Below the pieces are notes generated by a model. It saw only the letters and a list, made by a program, of their open reading frames with translations, did no database searches and was not told where the DNA came from. A stretch of 64,000 nucleotides of DNA from NCBI RefSeq assembly GCF_016862795.1, contig NZ_BONQ01000024.1, positions 62,001 through 126,000 of the forward strand. The letters are read 5' to 3'. A program made the translations under genes and the position numbers. The stretch comes from Dactylosporangium siamense. GTDB lineage: Bacteria > Actinomycetota > Actinomycetes > Mycobacteriales > Micromonosporaceae. Shown one piece after another: positions 34,654 to 42,159 of this stretch (position 1 is the first letter of the stretch; the number at the start of each line of letters is the position of its first letter).

Positions 34654-34674
34654 TTAGTTAGACAACGAAACTAA
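34654..34674. promoter_or_regulatory. XylR/ROK-type operator palindrome
   Basis: TTAGTT-N9-AACTAA (34654-34674) lies 79 bp before the ThuA start in a locally AT-rich stretch. It resembles the TTAGTTT/AAACTAA operators of ROK-family xylose repressors. No ROK gene is in the window, so the regulator would be encoded elsewhere. Confidence 0.55.
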
Positions 34675-34745
34675 GCCTTCGACTCGCACTCGTCAATCCC
34701 GGTCGATGGCGACCGGTGCGGGAGGGCCCCGCCGGCGGCCACCCC

Positions 34746-34774
34746 TTGACAGGCCGGTCGGCCGGTCCTAGCTT
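34746..34774 (+). promoter_or_regulatory. promoter of the first GH43 operon
   Basis: TTGACA at 34746-34751, a 17-bp spacer and TAGCTT at 34769-34774 form a near-consensus housekeeping-type promoter. The predicted start of transcription is near 34781. Confidence 0.7.
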
Positions 34775-34793
34775 TCGATTACGCCTGACGTAT

Positions 34794-34805
34794 TGAAACG
34801 TTTCA
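34794..34805 (+). promoter_or_regulatory. LacI-type operator TGAAACGTTTCA
   Basis: A perfect 12-bp palindrome with central CG, just downstream of the predicted transcription start and 28 bp before the GH43 start codon. This is a repressing position. The best-formed of a set of related sites in the window. Confidence 0.7.
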
Positions 34806-34833
34806 TCAGCTCCGCCCGCCACGGAGGAAACCA

Positions 34834-36819
34834 ATGCGCAAAGTCCTCGCCCTGCTCGTCTTCGCCACGGCGATACTCGTCGGCGCGCAACCCGCCGCCG
34901 CGTCCTACGCCACGACCGTGACCAACTTCGACGCCGCCGGCAACCAGGTCACCCGCTTCGACACCGCCGGCAACGCGGTCGACGCCCACGACGGCGACCT
35001 GCTCGCCGCCGGCGGCAGCTACTACCTCTACGGCACCTCGTACGACTGCGGCTTCGGCTGGCAGCAGGGCGGCACGCCGTTCTGCGGCTTCAAGGTCTAC
35101 TCGTCCACCGACCTGGTGCACTGGACCGACCGCGGCGCGCTGTTCGACGCGACCACGAGCACCTGGCAGAGCCGGTGCAACGGCAACACGTTCGGCTGCT
35201 ACCGGCCGCACGTCGTCTACAACGCCGCCACCGCCCGCTACGTGCTGTGGATCAACACGTACGACATCGGCGTCGGCTACCACGTCTTCACCAGCACCAC
35301 CCCGACCGGGCCGTTCACCGAGCAGGCGATCCCGACCCTCGCGGTCAACAACGGCATCCCGCCCGGCGTCAACAACGGCGACCACGACGTGTTCGTGGAC
35401 GACGACGGCACCGGCTACCTCGCCTACACCGACTGGCGGACCGGCGGCGACATCGTCGTGGAGCGGCTCAACAGCGCGTACACCTCCGGCACCGGCACCT
35501 ACGCCCGCCTCGGCCAGTCCGCCACCGAAGCGCCGGCCCTGTTCCGCCGGGGGAGCGGCTACTACCTGGCCTACTCCGACCCGAACTGCGGCTACTGCAC
35601 CACCGGCACCTCGGTGAAGCGGGCGTCCTCGCCGCTCGGGCCGTGGTCGGCCGGCACCAAGCTCACCACCGACTCCTGCGGCGGCCAGCCCTCCTTCGTC
35701 GCCGACATCGAGGGCACCTACGTCTACGGCAGCGACCTGTGGAGCAACGGCGCGCCGAACGAGGCGCTCGCCAACTTCTTCTGGGCGCCGCTCGGCTTCG
35801 CCGGTGACGGCTCGGTCAACGCGATCGCGTGCTCGGCAACGGCTTCGCTCACCCTGACCGGCGGCGCCGCCGGCACCCAGGTGCACCCGGCCGACCTGGA
35901 CCAGGACGGCGGGGTCTCCGGCTACCGCACGTACTGCGACGTCGGCGGCAACGTCCAGCGCTCGCAGTCGTTCGTGGCGTCACGCACCGGCACGCTGAGC
36001 GCCGTCTCCTACACCACGTTCCAGCGCGGCTACCCGAACGCCGGGCTGCGGATCGCCGTCCACACTGCGGACTCCGCGTACCGGCCGACCGGCGGTGCGC
36101 TGTTCTCCACCGTGGTGCCGGCCTCGGCGGTCGGCTGGTCACCGCGGAACATCACCGTCCATCCTGGACTGTCGGTCAGCGCCGGCACCCGCTACGCCAT
36201 CGTCGTGTCGTCCAGCACCACCACCGGCTGCTACGGCCTGCAGTACCACGACGGTGCGCCCTACCCGGGCGGCGGCGAGGCGTACAGCAGCAACAACGGC
36301 GCGTCGTTCGGCGCCGAGAGCAACCGCACCGTCAAGTTCCAGACCTCCATCGGCACCACCAACCCGGCGCTCACCGCGACCGCCACCGCGAGCAGTTCGT
36401 TCGAGGGCTGCTGCGGCTGGCGGCTCACCGCGCTCACCGACGGCCAGGACGCCTCCACACCCACCTCGATGGGCTGGAGCAGCACCAACTCGCTGAACGT
36501 CAACCACACCGAGTGGGTCTCCGTGGACCTCGGTGGGGTCAAGGCCATCAGCCGCGTCACCCTGCTCCCGCGCGGCGACGCCGGGAACGCCGGCGAGGGC
36601 TTCCCGGCCGACTTCACCGTGCAGTCCTCGGTGGACGGTGTCACGTGGACGGTGCTCGCCGCCCGCACCGGCTACCCCAAGCCGGCCGCCGTCGCCCAGC
36701 ACTTCGACTTCGGCACGCAGGCCGCGCGCTACGTCCGCGTCGTCGGCACCGGCCTGCGCAACACCAACCCGAACGACCCGCTGTACCGGATGCAGCTCGC
36801 CGAGCTGAAGGTGGCCTGA
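34834..36819 (+). CDS. secreted GH43-like five-bladed propeller protein with discoidin domain
   Basis: A 661-residue exported protein. The signal peptide ends near residue 24 (ASYA). Residues 25-335 look like a GH43-clan propeller: NAVDAHDGDLLAAGGSYYLY (candidate catalytic base region), GDHDVFVDDDGTGYLAYTD and EAPALFRRGSGYYLAYSD (candidate acid Glu). A middle beta-sandwich (about 340-510) ends in TGCYGLQYHDGAPYPGG. A C-terminal F5/8 type C (discoidin) domain (about 515-661) follows. The DAHDG start resembles GH43 exo-galactanases more than arabinofuranosidases, but the specificity is not certain. GGAGGAAACC precedes ATG 34834. The next gene starts one base after the stop, so they are co-transcribed from the promoter and operator upstream. 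Confidence 0.82.
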   Translation: MRKVLALLVFATAILVGAQPAAASYATTVTNFDAAGNQVTRFDTAGNAVDAHDGDLLAAGGSYYLYGTSYDCGFGWQQGGTPFCGFKVYSSTDLVHWTDRGALFDATTSTWQSRCNGNTFGCYRPHVVYNAATARYVLWINTYDIGVGYHVFTSTTPTGPFTEQAIPTLAVNNGIPPGVNNGDHDVFVDDDGTGYLAYTDWRTGGDIVVERLNSAYTSGTGTYARLGQSATEAPALFRRGSGYYLAYSDPNCGYCTTGTSVKRASSPLGPWSAGTKLTTDSCGGQPSFVADIEGTYVYGSDLWSNGAPNEALANFFWAPLGFAGDGSVNAIACSATASLTLTGGAAGTQVHPADLDQDGGVSGYRTYCDVGGNVQRSQSFVASRTGTLSAVSYTTFQRGYPNAGLRIAVHTADSAYRPTGGALFSTVVPASAVGWSPRNITVHPGLSVSAGTRYAIVVSSSTTTGCYGLQYHDGAPYPGGGEAYSSNNGASFGAESNRTVKFQTSIGTTNPALTATATASSSFEGCCGWRLTALTDGQDASTPTSMGWSSTNSLNVNHTEWVSVDLGGVKAISRVTLLPRGDAGNAGEGFPADFTVQSSVDGVTWTVLAARTGYPKPAAVAQHFDFGTQAARYVRVVGTGLRNTNPNDPLYRMQLAELKVA

Positions 36820-36820
36820 G

Positions 36821-39157
36821 ATGACCCATCGCCTGCGGGTGGCCGTCGCCGCCCTGCTCGTCCTCGTCGCGTCGCTGGTGGTGGCCGGGCCGGCACACGC
36901 CGACGTCACCACGACCATCGCCAACAGCGACGCCGCCGGCAACCAGCTCAGCCGGTTCGACGTCGCCGGCAACTCGCTCGACGCGCACGACGGTTCGCTG
37001 ATCCAGGTGGGCAACACGTTCTACCTGTACGGCACCAGCTATTCGTGCGGGTACGAGTACCAGCACAACTCGAACTTCTGCGGGTTCAAGGTGTACAGCT
37101 CGCCGGACCTGGCGCACTGGACCGACCGCGGATACGTCGTGGCCCCGGACGCCTGCGGGTACTGCTTCCGGCCGCACGTCATCTACAACGCGGCGACCGC
37201 GAAGTACGTGCTGTGGGCCGACGGCGGCGGGCACTACCTCGTCTACACCAGCGGCACGCCGACCGGGCTGTTCACGCGGCAGCCCGACCCGAACCTCGCG
37301 GTCGGCGGTGCCGTCGACGAGGCGCTGTACCTGGACGACGACGGCACCGCCTACGTCATCCACAACACCGTCCAGGTGCCCGCCGGCGACACCGCCGACA
37401 TGGTGGTGGAGCAGCTCACCCCCGACTACCTCAACACCACCGGCGCGTACGTCCGGCTCGGGCTGGGCAACGTCGAGGGGTTCACCGTCTTCAAGCGCAA
37501 CGGCGTCTACCACGCGTTGATGTCCGACCCGACCTGTGCGTACTGCTCGGGCGAGACCGGCGAGATGACGGCGACCTCGATGCTGGGCGCGTGGAACGGC
37601 CGGTGGTACGACCCCAACGGCTGGAACTTCAACGACAACCGGCCGCAGCCGCGCTGGCGGTCCCGGATCGTCAACGCCACCAACTGCGGCGGCCAGCCCC
37701 TGGCAAGCCTGCCGATCGTGCACGCCGACGGCAGCACCGGGTACTACTTCGTGTCCGACCGCTGGAACAACCGGGCGCCCAACGAGTCCCTGGCCAACCT
37801 CTACATCGGGCCGATGACGTTCGACGGCGCCGGCACGCTGCAGGACATCCAGTGCGTCAACTCGTTCACCATCTCCCTGCCGGGCAGCGGCGGCGCCTAT
37901 CTCAACCCGCCGGACCTCGACCAGCGCAGCGGCTTCGACGGGTTCCGGCACTACTGCGACATCGCCGGCACCGTGTGGCGGCAGCAGAGCTTCACGCCGT
38001 CGCGCACCGGCACGCTCAGCGCGGCCTCGGTCACGAGCTTCCAGAGCGGCAAGCCCAACGCCCCGCTGCTCCTCGACGTGGTGGACGCGGCCAACGGCGT
38101 GCTGCTGGGCCGGTCCACGTTCGCGGTGAACACCGTGCCGTGGGCGCCGACCGGCATCACCGCGCGACCGGGCATCACCGTCACCGCCGGGCACCAGTAC
38201 CTGCTCCGGGCGCACTCCGCCACCACCAGCGGCTGCTACGGCTGGGAGTACAACGACGGGAACCCGTACGCGGGCGGCGTCGAGTCGTACAGCACCAGCG
38301 CCGGCGGCTCGTTCACCGCCGAGAACGGCCGGGACCTCAAGTTCTCCACCGAGGTCAGCGCCACCCCGGCGCTGGTGTCCGACGAACTGCCCGCGGGCTG
38401 GACCAGTTGCGCCGGTGAAGGGGCCACCTGCACCTTCACCGCGACGCGCCGGGTCGCCTACGGCGCGGGCGCCTACGCGTACAGGACCGGGGGCAGCACC
38501 GCGTGCGGCATCGCGGCGTTCGGTGGCGACCCGGCGGTGGGGGTGCTCAAGTCGTGCTACGTCGCCCCGCTGGGCGGCCCGAGCGGCTGGACCCAGTGCG
38601 GGAGCGAGGGCGGCAGTTGCGCGTTCAGCGGGTCGAACGTGGTGGCCTACGGCGCGAACGGCGCGTTCGTGCACCGCAAGCTCAGCGGCGGCGCGGCCTG
38701 CGGTCTGGCGGCGTTCGGCGGGGTGGACCCGATCCCGGGCGTGGCCAAGGCGTGCTACCTGCCCCCGGCCGGCGCGCCGCCCGGGTACACCTCCTGCGCC
38801 GGCGAGGGCGGCACGTGCACGGTCAGCGGCGGTCAGCGGGTGATCTACGGCGCCCGCGGCGCGTTCGGCACCCGGTGGAGCACCGGCTCGATCGCCTGCG
38901 ACAACGCGACGTTCGGCGACCCGGTCGACGGGGTGGTGAAGGGTTGCTACGTGCGCGGCGGCGCACCGGCCGGCTTCGGCACCACGTGCTCCGGCGAGGG
39001 CGGCACGTGCTCGTTCGGCGGCTTCCGCACGGTGGCCTACGGCGCGGCCGGGCAGTACGCGTACCGCTCGTTCACCGGCGGCACGGCGTGCACCGCGGCG
39101 GCGTTCGGCGGTGACCCGGCGTTCGGCATCGCGAAGTCCTGCTACCTGACCCCGTAA
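36821..39157 (+). CDS. secreted GH43-like propeller protein with four Cys-rich C-terminal repeats
   Basis: A 778-residue exported paralogue of the preceding protein: signal peptide to about residue 27, GH43-like propeller (NSLDAHDGSLIQVGNTFYLY, DEALYLDDDGTAYVIH, then VEGFTVFKRNGVYHALMSD, where the EAP motif becomes VEG) and the same middle sandwich. The discoidin domain is replaced by four repeats of about 58-65 residues from about 520 onward. Each reads roughly C-A-x-E-G-x-x-C, then YGA, AC-x-x-x-x-FG, and K-x-C-Y, with four cysteines each. Such repeats occur at the ends of actinobacterial secreted hydrolases and are probably sugar-binding, which is inferred. The gene follows the first GH43 gene by one base. 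Confidence 0.82.
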   Translation: MTHRLRVAVAALLVLVASLVVAGPAHADVTTTIANSDAAGNQLSRFDVAGNSLDAHDGSLIQVGNTFYLYGTSYSCGYEYQHNSNFCGFKVYSSPDLAHWTDRGYVVAPDACGYCFRPHVIYNAATAKYVLWADGGGHYLVYTSGTPTGLFTRQPDPNLAVGGAVDEALYLDDDGTAYVIHNTVQVPAGDTADMVVEQLTPDYLNTTGAYVRLGLGNVEGFTVFKRNGVYHALMSDPTCAYCSGETGEMTATSMLGAWNGRWYDPNGWNFNDNRPQPRWRSRIVNATNCGGQPLASLPIVHADGSTGYYFVSDRWNNRAPNESLANLYIGPMTFDGAGTLQDIQCVNSFTISLPGSGGAYLNPPDLDQRSGFDGFRHYCDIAGTVWRQQSFTPSRTGTLSAASVTSFQSGKPNAPLLLDVVDAANGVLLGRSTFAVNTVPWAPTGITARPGITVTAGHQYLLRAHSATTSGCYGWEYNDGNPYAGGVESYSTSAGGSFTAENGRDLKFSTEVSATPALVSDELPAGWTSCAGEGATCTFTATRRVAYGAGAYAYRTGGSTACGIAAFGGDPAVGVLKSCYVAPLGGPSGWTQCGSEGGSCAFSGSNVVAYGANGAFVHRKLSGGAACGLAAFGGVDPIPGVAKACYLPPAGAPPGYTSCAGEGGTCTVSGGQRVIYGARGAFGTRWSTGSIACDNATFGDPVDGVVKGCYVRGGAPAGFGTTCSGEGGTCSFGGFRTVAYGAAGQYAYRSFTGGTACTAAAFGGDPAFGIAKSCYLTP

Positions 39158-39178
39158 GGTCCGGCGCGGCACATGGAC

Positions 39179-39210
39179 GGACCGGGACGCTGCCGACAGC
39201 GTCCCGGTCC
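39179..39210. terminator. bidirectional terminator between GH43 and rhaB
   Basis: GGACCGGGACGCTG (39179-39192) pairs with CAGCGTCCCGGTCC (39197-39210) around a 4-base CCGA loop, between the converging stops at 39157 and 39225. Confidence 0.8.
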
Positions 39211-39224
39211 TTCGCCGTTTGACG

Positions 39225-40694
39225 TCAGGCGTGCAGCCGGGCCTCGGCGCCGGCCCAGTCCCCGCGGGTCTCCGGCCGCGGCTGGAAGTGCCGCACCGGC
39301 AGGTGCCGGGTGAGCAGCCGGCGGAGGTCGTCCAGCTCGCCGTGCACCGCGCCGAGCGCCCTGGCCTGCACCAGTGCGTTGCCCAGCGCGGTGGCCTCGA
39401 CCGGGCCGGCCGTCACCGGCAGGCCGCACGCGTCGGCGGTGAGCTGGCACAGCAGTTCGTTGCGGGCCCCGCCACCGACGATGTGCACCACGTCGACCGT
39501 GGTGCCGGCCAGGTGCTGGGCCTGCCGGACGGCCCGGGCGTGGGCGACGGCGAGGCTGTCCATGATGCAGCGCACCGTCGCGGCCCGCGACGACGGCACC
39601 GGCTGGCCGGTCCGCCGGCACCATTCGTCGATCCGCGCCGGCATGTCGCCCGGCGACAGGAACACCGGGTCGTCCGGGTCCACCACGCTGCGCAGCGCCG
39701 GCTCGGCCGCCGCCCGGCCCAGCAGCGCCTCGAGGTCCACCGTGGAGCCGTCGGCCTGCCAGCCGCGGATCGCCTCCTGCAGCAGCCACAGCCCCATCAC
39801 GTTGCGCAGGTAGCGCACGGTGCCGTCGACGCCGGTCTCGTTGGTGAAGTTGGCCTGCCGGCTGGCGTCGGTGAGCACCGGCGCGGCCAGCTCCACGCCG
39901 ACCAGTGACCAGGTGCCGCAGGAGATGTAGGCGAAGCGGTCGCCGCGCGCCGGGACCGCCACCACCGCGGACGCCGTGTCGTGCGAGCCGACCGCGATCA
40001 CCGGCACCGGACCCGGCAGGCCGATCTCGGCGCACACCGGCGCGGTCAGCTCGCCGATCCGGTCACCGGGCCGGCACAGCGGCGCGAACAGCCCCGGGTC
40101 CAGGCCGAGGTCCGCGATCAGGTCGGCGGACCATCCACCGGAACGGGCGTCGAGCAGCTGCGTGGTCGACGCGTTGGTGATCTCGGAGGTCTGCTCGCCG
40201 GTGAGCCAGTACGCGATCAGGTCGGGCAGCAGCAGCATCCGCCGGGCCGTCCGCGCGGCGGGTGTGCCGGCCGCGCTGACCAGCTGGAAGATGGTGTTGA
40301 ACGGCAGGTTCTGCAGCCCGGTGCCGGCATACAGCCGCGCCGCTCCCAGCTGGTCCAGCACCCGGTCCATCACGCCGTCGGTGCGGCTGTCGCGGTAGCA
40401 GACCGGGTTGCCGATCAGGGCGCCGGTCGCGTCGAGCAGCCCGTAGTCGACGGCCCAGGAGTCGATCCCCACGCTGTGCAGTCCCGCGCCGGTCCGTCCG
40501 GCCGTCCGCAGCCCGTCCAGGACGCCCTGGTAGAGGCCCAGGACGTCCCAGTGCAGGGTCGGGCCGACCCGGATCGGCCGGTTGGCGAAGCGGTGCGCCT
40601 CGGTCAGTTCCAGCACGTCGGGGCCGACGCGGGCCAGCATCACCCGGCCGCTGGACGCACCGAGATCGACCGCGGCGACACTCGCCTGGTTCAC
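39225..40694 (-). CDS. rhaB: L-rhamnulokinase
   Basis: A 489-residue FGGY-family kinase that phosphorylates L-rhamnulose to L-rhamnulose 1-phosphate. The N-terminal phosphate loop AAVDLGASSGRVML is the rhamnulokinase form. Further marks are GIDSWAVDYGLLD (catalytic Asp), SHDTASAVVAVP, YISCGTWSLVGVEL and the C-terminal ATP motif VHIVGGGARNELLCQLTAD. GTG 40694 overlaps the stop of the preceding isomerase by 4 bp. It is the last gene of the catabolic operon. Confidence 0.95.
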   Translation of the reverse strand: MNQASVAAVDLGASSGRVMLARVGPDVLELTEAHRFANRPIRVGPTLHWDVLGLYQGVLDGLRTAGRTGAGLHSVGIDSWAVDYGLLDATGALIGNPVCYRDSRTDGVMDRVLDQLGAARLYAGTGLQNLPFNTIFQLVSAAGTPAARTARRMLLLPDLIAYWLTGEQTSEITNASTTQLLDARSGGWSADLIADLGLDPGLFAPLCRPGDRIGELTAPVCAEIGLPGPVPVIAVGSHDTASAVVAVPARGDRFAYISCGTWSLVGVELAAPVLTDASRQANFTNETGVDGTVRYLRNVMGLWLLQEAIRGWQADGSTVDLEALLGRAAAEPALRSVVDPDDPVFLSPGDMPARIDEWCRRTGQPVPSSRAATVRCIMDSLAVAHARAVRQAQHLAGTTVDVVHIVGGGARNELLCQLTADACGLPVTAGPVEATALGNALVQARALGAVHGELDDLRRLLTRHLPVRHFQPRPETRGDWAGAEARLHA

Positions 40695-42136
40695 GGTGCG
40701 ACGACGACGAGGTCGATGTCGAGCAGCTCGGCGAGGCAGCGCAGGTCGGCCACCCGGTGCCCGGTGCCCAGCGCCCAGTGGTGCCCGACCCCGCTGGCGC
40801 TCCACCGGTCGGTCCACTCGCCGGGGTGGCAGCCGAAGTCGACGCGCGAGGTGGTGTTGCCGATCCGCATCAGCGGTCCGGTCACCACGGTCCCCTCGGA
40901 GGCGACGAAGACGTAGCGGCCGTCCCGGCGCTGGCCGACGCCGAACACCGTGACCGGGCCGGGCGCGACCGCGAACTCCACCGACACACCCCAGCCACGC
41001 TTGCCGTGGTAGACCCCCAGGCCGCGCAGCAGGGGCCGGCTGTCGCTGATCGCGAGGTGGCCGGGCCCGTCGTGGCCCATCTCGACGACGCCGTCGCGGA
41101 AGTTGAGCGCCTGCAGCTCGGTGAAGCTGCCCCCGCCCCCGAGCCGGTCCATCATCAGCATCGCCAGGCTGGTGCGCAGCTCATACTCGCCCACCGCGGG
41201 GAGGCCCCGGGCGGTCAGCAGCGACGCGCCCAGGATCAGGCCGGCGCCGAGCCGCTCGTGCAGCTCGCCCTCCAGCCCCCGGTGGTAGTAGGCCAGCGAG
41301 TCCAGCCCGAAGTCGGCGACCAGGGCGTCGAGCCCGCAGGCGACGGTCGCCGCCCACTGCAGGTCCTCGTCCACCACGCTGTCGGTGATCTCGAAGACCT
41401 GCCGGGCCTGCTCCAGTTTGTCGGCGACCTGCGCCGGCTTCACCGCGGCCACCCGGACCCGCAGGTCGTCGACCTCCAGCACCTCGATGTGCCCGCCGAA
41501 CTGGGCGCTGACCATGGTCAGGTCGGTGGACACGTCGAGCATGCCGGGATACAGGTGCCCCATCAGACCGTGGCGGGAGTCGCGCAGCGAGCCCCGGACA
41601 CCGGCGGCGCGCACCCACCGCAGGATCTTCTCCCAGGCCTGCTCGTCGGCGAGGTACCCCGACACCGAGCGGAACTCGATCCCCGACCGGTGCAGCGCGT
41701 TGGCCACCTCGGGCAGCGGGCACGCCCCGCAGTAGGCCAGCCAGGTGCCGGTGGTCATCGCCGGATGGTCCATCGCCTCGGTCGGCTGCAGGTTGATGAA
41801 CAGCACCGGCGCGCCGACCCGCTGCGCGATCGGCAGGACCATGCTGGCCGTCATGTACGTGGTCATGAAGATCACGACGACGTCGCAGCCGGCCACCCGC
41901 AGCTGCTCGCCGGCCCGCGCCGCCTCGGGCGCGTCGGAGATGAACCCGACGTCGGTCACCTGGGCGCCGATGCCCGACAGGCGTCGGCTCACCACCCGGG
42001 CGCTGTCCTGCAACTGGGGCAGCAGCTCCGGGAACTGGGGCCAGTAGGCGCCCAGCCCGCCGGCGACGAGGCCGACCCGCACCGGCCGGGCCGGCACCCT
42101 TTCGAGCAGGACGGATGGCGAATCGGTGGCGGTCAT
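40691..42136 (-). CDS. L-arabinose/L-fucose isomerase-like protein
   Basis: A 481-residue protein of the AraA/FucI-like family (RVGLVAGGLGAYWPQFPELL at residues 19-38, CDVVVIFMTTYMTASMVLP, GLMGHLYPGMLDVSTDL). These enzymes interconvert aldoses and ketoses with a divalent metal at the base of the C-terminal domain. It sits inside the rhamnose operon next to a complete RhaI gene, so it is not needed for rhamnose itself. It may handle L-arabinose, L-fucose or another sugar released by the secreted enzymes. ATG 42136 follows GAGGAG; the stop overlaps rhaB. Confidence 0.82.
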   Translation of the reverse strand: MTATDSPSVLLERVPARPVRVGLVAGGLGAYWPQFPELLPQLQDSARVVSRRLSGIGAQVTDVGFISDAPEAARAGEQLRVAGCDVVVIFMTTYMTASMVLPIAQRVGAPVLFINLQPTEAMDHPAMTTGTWLAYCGACPLPEVANALHRSGIEFRSVSGYLADEQAWEKILRWVRAAGVRGSLRDSRHGLMGHLYPGMLDVSTDLTMVSAQFGGHIEVLEVDDLRVRVAAVKPAQVADKLEQARQVFEITDSVVDEDLQWAATVACGLDALVADFGLDSLAYYHRGLEGELHERLGAGLILGASLLTARGLPAVGEYELRTSLAMLMMDRLGGGGSFTELQALNFRDGVVEMGHDGPGHLAISDSRPLLRGLGVYHGKRGWGVSVEFAVAPGPVTVFGVGQRRDGRYVFVASEGTVVTGPLMRIGNTTSRVDFGCHPGEWTDRWSASGVGHHWALGTGHRVADLRCLAELLDIDLVVVAP

Positions 42137-42159
42137 TGGCTACGCTCCTCAGGATCGGT

